Part shown: positions 55,626-64,000 of the stretch, one piece after another
Layout: the number at the start of each line of letters is the position of its first letter
Numbering within the stretch: the first letter of the stretch is position 1
Origin: Platycnemis pennipes
Lineage: Eukaryota > Arthropoda > Insecta > Odonata > Platycnemididae
Reading direction: 5' to 3'
Assembly: GCA_933228895.1 (NCBI GenBank)
Contig: OW121852.1
Coordinates: 132,675,544 to 132,739,543, forward strand
Length of the DNA: 64,000 nt
The notes under the pieces: model-generated
Told to the model about the DNA's origin: nothing
The model's database searches: none
Seen by the model: the letters and a program-made list of their open reading frames with translations, nothing else
Translations under genes and position numbers: made by a program

Positions 55626-55985
55626 AAATTTTAATTAGGAGACCGTTCCTACGCCGGCACGCTTGAAGAAAAAGACTTATAACTAAAAGTAACTGCAAGA
55701 AACTTGATAGACTAAGCCAGCATTCCTCCTTCTTGGCCCCCAAATCCTGTTCGCAGCCAAGGGATGTATCTACCTTGAAAATTTACCCAAGAGTTGTAAA
55801 CGTGTCAGCCGACAGTTTTTCACATCTGGAAGAGGGAGTGCGAAGGAAGTTCGCTCAAAAAGGGAAAGAATTCTCATGGTATCAAATAGTAATGGGCCCG
55901 GGGAATCAGTCCGAAATATCCCTGTTTTGCGCAATAATTACCTACTTATGCCGATTTTATTGCGGGAAAGTGAAGACAGTGGTGG
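55626..55985. other. No recognised feature
   Basis: The frame at 55733-56005 has no motif. Confidence 0.4.
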
Positions 55986-56157
55986 AAAATAAGCATCTCA
56001 TATAGACATTAAAAAAAATTCAATGGCGCCATATTTTTCAACAAGTAGGGCAAAGCATCACTTTATCGGAAAAAATAAGCATCTCATATAGATATTTAAA
56101 AAACTTCAATGGCGCCATATTTTTCAACAAATCGAGCAAAGCATCACTTTATCGGAA
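55986..56157. repeat. 86-bp tandem duplication
   Basis: Two direct copies start AAAATAAGCATCTCATATAG at 55986 and 56072. Each contains CAATGGCGCCATATTTTTC and ends CACTTTATCGGA. They differ at a few positions. Confidence 0.85.
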
Positions 56158-56365
56158 TAACGGAAAAACTATTTAAAAAAAGAAAAATGTTGCAAACGCG
56201 AAATGTTGGGAATAAAAATAACAAGAATGTGAGATTTTGTTTACCAACATTAATTCATAAATGAAATTGTTATTTTTAAAACCATGCAAAAATGACATTT
56301 TTCATTATGGATCGTAATTATGAAAGTAACATTTGAAAATACTCAACCGAACGTTAATCAGTAGT

Positions 56366-56523
56366 AGAAGAATTTCCACAAGGAGAAAAATCTACCTCGG
56401 CTGGGATCCGAACCCGGATCCCCAGCCAGATACTCTACCAGTTGAGCTACCGAGGCTCCCAAGCAGGTCCGGGTTCGAGTCCCGATCGAGGCGGATTTTT
56501 TCCTTGTGCGAATCCTGCTGTTG
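56366..56523. repeat. Inverted pair of tRNA-like SINE heads
   Basis: The minus strand over 56366-56455 reads a tRNA-like head with A box TAGCTCAACTGG and B box GGTTCGGATCC, then GATTTTTCTCCTTGTGG. The plus strand over 56468-56523 repeats the second half: GGGTTCGAGTCC, then GATTTTTTCCTTGTGCG. The arms pair at about 80%. The anticodon arm is too short for a real tRNA. Confidence 0.65.
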
Positions 56524-56665
56524 TGCATTTCAGCGAGTGACTCCGCGAAGGTGTTCGCTGCAAGTTCGCAATCCTTGAACTGCATGAGGAGTGTTTTATC
56601 ATGCTTAAAAAGGCTACGAAAGTTGTATGGAGTGTAGCACAATTGTTCTTTTTGTATAAAACACA

Positions 56666-57140
56666 AGCTGACCCGGCCACGCGTTGCTGTGGCTCAATCT
56701 GGTTAAATGGAAAGCGCACGTTTATAGTATGTTTAATTTCACAATTCTTATGGGTATACAATATATCTCAGCTGATCGATTGTTTTGCAGCTGGACACGC
56801 ATATTTGTATATAATTTTAACGTCTTCACATGTCGTCACAAAGTAGAATATTTCAGGCAAGCATTTATTTCATCCGCTAGTGTCAATCGAGGAATTACAG
56901 GTAATGTTTGCCTGAAATGTCGTGCAAGCAATATTAATGCGTTCTCAAATGGTCTCAGGATTCCACGAAAATCTTGCAATGATCGATCCAGAGCCTCGAG
57001 CGATGCTTTGTGCACCATTGTGCATTCATCCAAGCAATAAGTTGGCATTTCTGAAATATTTGTCCCATGCCGGATGATTTGAATATGTTGCACGTGAGTG
57101 TTTCAATGAAATGCAAGTTCAATGGGATGCACATCGTCTC
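56666..57140 (-). pseudogene. Helitron helicase fragment with 3' terminus
   Basis: The minus strand reads CIPLNLHFIETLTCNIFKSS, GMGQIFQKCQLIAW, then DECTMVHKASLEALDRSLQD and RHFRQTLPVIPRLTLADEIN, ending ACLKYSTL near 56845. DECTM carries the Walker B acidic pair (DE). Downstream at 56666-56700 is a CACAGCAACGCGTGGCCGGG terminus, the counterpart of the one at 22211-22241. The C-terminal half of the helicase is deleted between 56840 and 56700. Confidence 0.85.
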
Positions 57141-57142
57141 CA

Positions 57143-57745
57143 GTGTCGATATTGTATTCTCGATATTGTACAAACCTTCATGGAGTGAACAAAACAACTA
57201 ACCAAAGCTTCATGAAAATTGGATGAATGTTATGGTAATGCATGAAGTTATCAATATTGTATCGATACAGTATCGAATTTGTAATGATACTTTATAAAAC
57301 TTTGATGAAAAACACCTAAATAATTTCACCTCAATTTTGTATCAAAAATGTATCGATGTATCCATATTTTATCGATATTATATCGATACAGTATCGACAT
57401 TGAATTATCGATTTTGTAGAAACCTTCGCGGAGCGTACTCAATAACTTTCCAAAGTTTCATGGCGATCCGATGAATAGTAATGCATAAAGGACAAACACA
57501 TTATATACATTCGATACAGTATCGATATTGCAACGATACATTCCTTTTAAAAAACTAAATAATTTCACCTCAATTTTGTATCAATTGTGTATCGATTTAT
57601 CGATACTTTTGCGATATTATATCGATAAAGTATCGATATTGAAATATCGATTTCGTAGTCCTCTTTTCAGGAATGTACTCAACAACTTCCCAAAGTTTCA
57701 TGGCGATCCGATGAATGGTGTAGTAATGCATAAAGGACATACACA
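57143..57745. repeat. About 245-bp tandem repeat rich in TATCGATA
   Basis: Three diverged units share the anchors CCAAAG.TTCATGG (near 57199, 57452 and 57692), TAATGCATAAAGGACA and AATTTCACCTCAATTTTGTA. Between the anchors are clusters of TATCGATA and its variants. No coding capacity. Confidence 0.8.
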
Positions 57746-57800
57746 CACACACACACATATATTCATTTATATATATATAGATAGATAGATAGAAGATAGA
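57739..57800. repeat. Microsatellites (AC)n, (AT)n and (ATAG)n
   Basis: ACACAC runs at 57739-57757, then TATATATATATA and GATAGATAGATAG. They follow directly on the tandem array. Confidence 0.9.
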
Positions 57801-58800
57801 AGATGAGAGATAAGCAAACTATTTAGATCGCGTGGAATGGCATTGTGTGATATAAAAAAAATTAATTCCTTTTATCTACGCATTGCTTTTTATATGGAAA
57901 CAGAGCAGTTAAATTTCTCAGACCATAAACTGTTTAATAACAGCAAGACTTCTCCATTTTCCTAAAGCCCATATATACGGATCTCATATATTCAGACTCC
58001 CGCTATCCATTTCCCATAAAATCGCAGCCTTCCACTCGATGATCAATGGAGCGATATACATCCAGCTAATTCAGGAGAATTTTGACAAGGAATTAACTGC
58101 TGCTAGATATATCGCTGAGAATAACGACTATCATACTTCCTAAGTGGGAACATTTTCAAATAAGAATGGACGTAGGTTAGCGATGACTCAGATTACCCCC
58201 ACTCCTCTGGGAACTGGGTCTTAAAATGCAGCTGACGCCTTCCCCAAAGCCAGGCAATTTCCACATCGCAGTGACTTAAGGGGACATTTTTAGCGTTGTA
58301 CAATACTGCAATGGCTTTGTGGAAAAGTTGCCCGGGGTTTATGGAGTGGGGAGTGCATCATATGTGGTGAAGTGCTGGTTGGAGAAATTTGAAATGGAGG
58401 GACAGCAGTCGTGATTTTGTGAAACTGACTCAATTTGGCCAAACAATTAATTAAAAACAGTGGCATTGCTCCGATTTCAATTGGAAGATCCTCCACTCCG
58501 TAGAGGACGATGGCTGGACGCCTGAAAGCAGTGAGGAATTATGAGAAGGAAGAAGAAAAGTATTTACAATTTTAAATCGTGTTGAATTTGATTGTCTCTT
58601 CACCATCCTATCCTCCTCGATTCGATAACCAACAAACCCCTTCTCAACACCCTAGTACGAAATTCCTCTACCCCACCTCTCTGGCTATTCTAAGCCATTG
58701 GTATTCATGAATCGATATGCATATCTAATGACGACAGCATAGAATCTCGATGCACGAGTTAAATAAAGAAATGACAGCTGGGGCTCAGCCAGGAATATCT
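57801..58800. other. No recognised feature
   Basis: About 1 kb with no motif or paralogue. The frame at 58290-58496 (minus) is not recognisable. Confidence 0.45.
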
Positions 58801-58808
58801 TTTGGGGG

Positions 58809-59578
58809 TAGGGCTGTGCGATACCACGATATATCGTCGACTATACTCGATATGCACTTGATATCGGGGGTCGATATCACGATAAGTCGATATCCGATAT
58901 CCCGATAAGTCGATATCCGATATCCCGATATGTCGATATCCCAATATGACGATATCCTGATCCCGGTATTTTTTTCTTCACCCTTCATAATGTCTCTATT
59001 TAGCACAATTTCTCGGTAATGGTTGATCGGATTGAAGTGCTATAAAAGGTCTCTTCCTTGTAAAATATTACACTTCCTCAATCGTTAATTATACATTTTA
59101 AATTGCCTAATTTGTTAGTGTTATTAACTATAAATTTTTTATCATAAAACTTGGATGATGAAAATGGAATGGCCATGGTGCGATTTCATCACTGAAAACT
59201 CGAATTCACCAAGAAAAGTTCAAATTTGTTTATAAGATTATTGTTTTTAAACCATAATTCGGAATTTTAAAAAAAATCACCGTTCTTCGACTAAGGAAAA
59301 ATGGTTATATTTCAGCTCATATGGGCCGTATCAAAAAATTGAAAGGAACCTCCATTATCTAAAATTATATGCTCTTTCGCCTTAAGTTATTATAAGTCGA
59401 TAACCGATATCCCGATATCTCGATATCCCGATATGTCGATATCCCGATGTGTCGATATCCCGATATGTCATTGTCACGATATTTCCTATTTATATCGCGA
59501 AACCGATATATCGGCGAATCCGCTATATCAGAATGATATCGTCATACGATGTTCAAAACAGCATATCGCACAGCCCTA
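58809..59578. mobile_element. hAT-type non-autonomous element with GATATC arrays
   Basis: Perfect inverted ends TAGGGCTGTGCGATA / TATCGCACAGCCCTA, flanked by the 8-bp duplication TTTGGGGG (58801-58808) / TTCGGGGG (59579-59586). Both sides of the 770-bp element carry direct arrays of a 16-18 bp unit, CGATATCCCGATATGT and variants (58868-58965 and 59393-59475). The middle is plain AT-rich DNA without transposase. Confidence 0.9.
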
Positions 59579-59586
59579 TTCGGGGG

Positions 59587-60111
59587 GGCGGGGGGGGGGG
59601 GGTTCACCTGGATTGGGAGGTAGGCACAAGCAGTCTACTTCTACCTTCTACCTATTAATATGTGCCTTGCCCATTCATTTAGTACTAGCGGGCATTTTAT
59701 CGCGTGAATATTATTAATCTTCTTATTTCATGAATATTGATCTTTTGACATTTCAAAATGAAATATTATTTTGAAGTCTTATTTTATTTTAAAGTTTAAG
59801 AAACTCAAAGGTATAATACTTAAAAAAAGTGTTACATTTAAAAAAAGAATTAGATTATAGTGCAAGAAGATTGATAGTAATCGTGTCATAGGAGCTTCAT
59901 ACATAACTTGAAGGAATGCAATTCTATCACGCTGAGAAATCTTATATAATGCATGCATATTTTATCATACCCAAAAACTTGGTGTCATTTAAATACTCAG
60001 GCTGTTGGCAGGCACAAAAAAGTAAGTTGTCGAAACGGAAAGAATTATTTTCATCTACAGTTGCATGGAACTGTTAAGTCTACGTGATATTTTAGCAAGT
60101 TCATCACAATA
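59587..60111. other. No recognised feature; G run
   Basis: A G-rich run at 59582-59603 borders the hAT element. The rest is AT-rich and unrecognised. Confidence 0.45.
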
Positions 60112-60635
60112 GGGTGCTTACCATATTTTTTTATTGCCGAATATGATAGAGTTTGTAAATGAAAAATACATGTATTTTTCCGTTTTTTGATCCGTCAATT
60201 ATTTCTCGAGTTATAGGCGGCGAAAAACTGATGTTTTTAACCCTTTCGGAAAATTGGTGTGGTGCAACCTCTGACGTATATCGACCTCATCCAATCACAA
60301 CTGAGCCCGCGAAGCTACTTCGCCTTATCGCAGTGGGGGGGGACACAGCTGACTCTGCCCATAGGAGCGATTGCGGCGGTATCTGTACTAGCAGGCCTTC
60401 CAAGAACCCCCATCCACTCCCTTCCCTTCCCCTAAAAGCAGTCAAGGACGGAAGGAAAATGACGTCAATGTTATCACAGCAGCTTTTTCGGTGGGCGTCA
60501 CCTTTTGCTTATTTTAATTTTTGATTTATGAGTGAATGGTTGTGGTTAGAAGACTTTTTCACAAAAAATTTTTTTTCGTTTCCATCTAACAATTTCGTGT
60601 GAAAAATTGCGATTATGGTTCCGAGTAAACGCCCC
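60112..60635 (-). mobile_element. R550 element, copy 4
   Basis: Reverse orientation, from AGGGTGCTTACCATATT (a decayed end) to CCGAGTAAACGCCCC. Shares the TGACGTCA octamer near 60460, the CCAATCACAACTGAGCCCGC block and GAGTTATAGGCGGCGAAAAA. Confidence 0.8.
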
Positions 60636-61100
60636 TTTTTTGAAAGTTCATCTGGGGCGGTTATCCCCCAACCCCTCCCCCCTTGCGATGCCCCTGGGGG
60701 ACAGTTCTAATCTTCTTTTTTTCTTGTTAACACCTAGATTACTGTCGTCGTGTGACGTAGCGTTTTCTTCCCTTTCCCAGCAAATGATTCCGTGGCATAT
60801 ATATGCTGATGGTAGCCGAGACAAAACTCATCCGTTCCATTTCTTCCATTTTCTGCTCTCGTTCCTTAAATCAATCCATCCGTTTCCAATCGATCAGTGA
60901 TCAGCCCTTCGATGTATCGCACGTCAAATCCGCCCGAAGAATGAAAAGTGGAAAGCGGATTCCCTTCACACACTCCCGCGCTCCACGCTTGAAAAATGAT
61001 TCTCGATGAAAGGATCGAAGAAGCATTTGTCTTAAATAACCAAGCTGAGAGGGCTAGCGACTCCCTCGATTCGAGTATACTCTCTCTGGGTGCTTTTCAT
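60636..61100. other. No recognised feature
   Basis: Moderately GC-rich in parts. Overlapping frames at 60607-61009 show no motif. Confidence 0.4.
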
Positions 61101-61104
61101 TTAA

Positions 61105-62072
61105 GGTGGCTGGTTCGGTAATCGTGAGTCGTTGAGAACTAGTGCTCATATAATTTCAATGACACTAAAAAATTGCTTGGAGATGATTTAATTACACGAC
61201 ATTTTAATCGGATGCCTCAAATTCTCAAGTCATATTGAAACATTGCCCTTTTTAATTTAATTATTGACATGAAACATAACATAAAACTTCACTTGATTCG
61301 GTTTCTAGGCAACCTGAACGTTGTCTCACTGTGCATATCCTTTGACCTTGGAGATGTTGGTTTTAATATATGGATTGAAAAAGTATGTAATTTTGTGCTA
61401 TGGGTATTCGCATATTTTGTAGTGACGAAATAATTGTGATTAAACGCATAAACATTTTTAACATTTGTTTAAACCATTTATTTAATCTCTCTTTTTTACT
61501 CGGCAACAACGCACATTCTGAAATTTGGCACTGCTGTTGTGTAGGCAATTGTTTCTGTGTTTCAGCGGCTGTAACGGCAGGTGTCGAATTCGTCTATTCT
61601 CAAGAACTCTGTCAAGGGGACTACATTGTAATATTCTTGGACTTTGCGGTGTGATTTGTTGTGGTTTCTCGCGCATTCGCTTTCCCTCGTGTGATTCGAT
61701 GTTGCCAAATGCACCTCAAAACTTCGCGCGCGATATTTGAAAATTTAAGGAATATTATATTTCTTTCGTAGATACGGAGTAAATAAGTCGATAACACTGG
61801 TTGATTTTCTCAGAATAAAAATTATTGGCTAATATCCACATCATTTCAGTTTTTGGTGAAAATATGTATGGTAGAAACGTAAATAATACATAATTGACCC
61901 TTACGAAGAGGGGTGCGCCATAAGGCCCCTCGTTAAAAAAACCTTTAATATCTCAAAAACTACACTGAAAACCCCAAAATATTTTCCCGTAGAATTTTAG
62001 AGCATAATTAAAGGAACAAATATTGCAAATATGAAGAAAATCTATACACCTGTAAATTTCGACCCAGCCACC
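61105..62072. mobile_element. TTAA-targeting element, copy 2 (968 bp)
   Basis: Ends GGTGGCTGGTTCG and CGACCCAGCCACC flanked by TTAA (61101-61104 and 62073-62076). Colinear with 32431-33488 but without that copy's extra inverted segment, so it is closer to the family consensus there. No transposase. Confidence 0.9.
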
Positions 62073-62075
62073 TTA

Positions 62076-62587
62076 AGGCGCGTTTACACGTAGCAGTTGA
62101 CTGCTATGACAGTCAACTGCTTCCAACTATTAAGCCCCACTGGCATGTGTAAATAGCAACTGCGATGCGAGTTCAGGTCGATACTGGACACATTTCGAAC
62201 CATATCGATCCTAGTTCGAGCTATTAGCAAATTTGAAGCCCGTCTACTTTCCAGCGGAAATGTAACCAACACAATCTCCAACGGTAAGACATACACGACG
62301 GAATTTGGATATAATAACAAGGATATCCCTCCCCAAAAGGGGAAATTCTACTCTTTAAAGACTAGGAACAAAAGATAATCGTCAATGGAATTTATTGCTT
62401 GAAGAATTTCACGAAAATTTAAGCGAAATTCGCTATTAAAATAAAACGCTTTTTATTTGTTATGACAACGCCTAAATAGTGGCTTTAAGCAGCATAAAAG
62501 TTGAGACGCATCATAGCAGTAGCGATATAGATACATAACTCATCTCGCGACTGTCATAGCAGTCAACTGCTACGTGTAAACGCTGCT
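62076..62587. mobile_element. PIF/Harbinger-like MITE, 512 bp
   Basis: A 39-bp inverted repeat with two mismatches bounds the element: the left starts AGGCGCGTTTACACGTAGCA and the right ends TGCTACGTGTAAACGCTGCT. The direct repeat TTA flanks it (62073-62075 and 62588-62590). The left TTA is part of the neighbouring element's TTAA. The inverted repeat itself contains GTTGACTG...CAGTCAAC. The 78-codon minus frame is not recognisable. Confidence 0.85.
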
Positions 62588-62590
62588 TTA

Positions 62591-64000
62591 GGCACGGCGA
62601 TAGCCGGTTATCAAACGCAGCAGCAGTCGATCGCCAGGATGCGAATGAAATGAAACACAGATCGGCTTTTCGCGCTTGCGCAGTCAGTTTAGTGAATTGG
62701 AGGGTAAATAAGAAAGTAGCAACGAAGGGAATAGAAAAGTAAAAGTCCGGTATAGTTCGAATCAGCCAACCAATTCACCAATTTTGCTCGGTAAAACATA
62801 CTGTGATTGATTTTAGTAATTATTTCCGATGTTAGTGGAATGCCATAACAGTATTTTTGGGGTTCTGATTGATAAATGCCGTAGAATACCTTTACTGCGT
62901 CTGCGAATTTACAAAATATATTGTTGATACTTTGTGGTTACATTGTTTGACGTGACGACATATTGCGCCAACAGCTTTTCATCTGTTCGGCTCTCCTCAG
63001 AGCAGAGAGTGACCGGCAGCCGGTGAAACAAGGCGAAATCCAGCTACATATCGAAAGCATCGCGGCGTGGCGATCGCCGACTATCGCTGTAGCCGCAAAT
63101 CGAAAGCACCCTCTCTCTCTTTTGCACCGCAACTGAGGAACTTTCGCCCAGAGGAAATCGTTCATTCGCTCCAATCGCTTGGCCTCGGAACCCGAGTTGT
63201 TTATTGCCTCTCAATGCCAATTGTTTTTTCATCGACATTCAATTTTTCCCGTCACGTGAGTTACCGCGCGCGCTCCGGAAATGGAACTCAACTCGCTTTC
63301 GAAACGTCAACTCAATCTAAGATCTTCTCAATCGGAACTGAATGGGAACTGTTTCTTGACAGAAAGCTGTATTCTTGAGCCGTGAGCTTGGTTTTGCCGG
63401 GCTTTGGACTGACGCTAGGAGAGCTGTGACCATCGAAACAAACCTCCGATTTAGAGAGAGACAGCGGTGAATTTCTTTTGCGAAATGTTCCATAAAAATA
63501 CTCCTGATGCCATTTCATTTATCATTCATTTAAATGTTTCCTGGAAATTATTTTGGGAAAATAGGGAGAAAAGTCATTGTCTTGGCATTAATTCTGAGCC
63601 AATATTTTCAAATATACTCGCGAGATTTGGCTATTTACGCTACTTTACCCCTAGGGGTCGATGGAATACACTCACAAACTTTTTCTCAACGCAAGGTCCC
63701 ATTACTGTTAATTTTTAAGGTTTCTGTTTAATATTCTGTAATCGCCAAACTTCTTTCTGCGAAATTGATAGCACAAAAGAGCTGGGTGAGGTAGCTAATA
63801 AATTTTTCTCCCATTGTACTTTGGAAAACACCATGTTTTTTTATATTTCAAAAAGTTTTAAGGCTTTATTTTGTCGAGGTATCAAAAAGAATAATGCTGG
63901 TAACCACGTAAACAGGGGTTACTGTGACCCACGAACAAAGTAACACAAAACTTTACATTTAGTTATAATTTACATAAAAAGGCATGATAGTTGTCCCTTA
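62591..64000. other. No recognised feature; CpG-richer segment
   Basis: 62600-63300 is CpG-richer than the repeats. It includes GCGCTTGCGCAGTC (62675-62690), similar to an NRF-1-type site, and TCACGTGA (63252). Frames at 63044-63378 on both strands lack domains. A promoter is possible but unproven. Confidence 0.35.

Noticed and set aside
56366..56455. A functional tRNA gene on the minus strand
   Set aside because: A and B boxes and an acceptor-like stem are present, but the anticodon arm is too short and the body continues as a SINE-like inverted repeat.
57143..57745. A CRISPR-like array
   Set aside because: Units are long, adjacent and diverged with no spacers, and the window is eukaryotic.
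63067..63378. A 103-codon protein gene
   Set aside because: No recognisable domain, and overlapping frames on the other strand are equally open.

Overview
The window looks like intergenic DNA from a large, repeat-rich animal genome, most likely an arthropod. No intact gene and no convincing host exon was found. Longer recognisable protein stretches all come from transposable elements, and almost all are broken by stops or frameshifts. The mix points to an invertebrate: two LINE groups with 'endonuclease-reverse transcriptase' C-termini, CR1-like and Jockey-like LINEs, Penelope-like elements (PLEs), Helitrons, piggyBac, hAT and PIF/Harbinger-type elements, and tRNA-derived SINEs. I cannot name the species.

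Layout. 0-5 kb: a truncated 0.77-kb inverted-repeat element (here R780), an RTE-like LINE tail, a 0.53-kb MITE-like element (here R550), and a PLE split by a probable solo LTR and ending at an 80-bp-arm palindrome. 6-12 kb: a 1.6-kb CR1-like LINE and a decayed LINE split by a 1.2-kb PIF/Harbinger-like element. 12.9-15.6 kb: CR1-like and RTE-like scraps framed by inverted PLE-type ends, two palindromes, a Jockey-like ORF and R550. 17-22 kb: CR1-like, a SINE, two head-to-head RTE fragments (one holding a 302-bp hAT MITE), and a Helitron helicase relic split by R780. 22.6-26.5 kb: LINE debris and a 2.4-kb piggyBac relic inside an older repeat. 27.7-29.4 kb: PLE-type ends and a 107-bp-arm palindrome. 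30-35.5 kb: two CR1-like tails, then a three-level nest (RTE-like > R780 > TTAA element) and another R780. 36-44 kb: R550, an R780 relic, a long RTE-like fragment and four CR1-like tails. 45-50.6 kb: the piggyBac-free paralogue of the 23-26.5 kb repeat, carrying its own SINE and LINE, then CR1-like subfamily B split by an RTE-like copy. 50.6-54.8 kb: nothing recognised. 54.8-62.6 kb: a LINE 3' end, tandem repeats, an inverted pair of tRNA-like heads, a Helitron fragment, a hAT element with GATATC arrays, R550, a second TTAA element and a PIF/Harbinger-like element abutting it. 62.6-64 kb: unrecognised, moderately CpG-rich.

The main value of the window is its nested insertions. Several can be read base by base because an uninterrupted copy, or the interrupted coding frame, is also present. 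They give relative ages and target-site duplications for a piggyBac, two hAT elements, a TTAA element, a SINE and an RTE-like LINE. Family names such as R780 and R550 are labels made up here. Homology statements come from reading translated motifs and aligning by eye, not from database searches.
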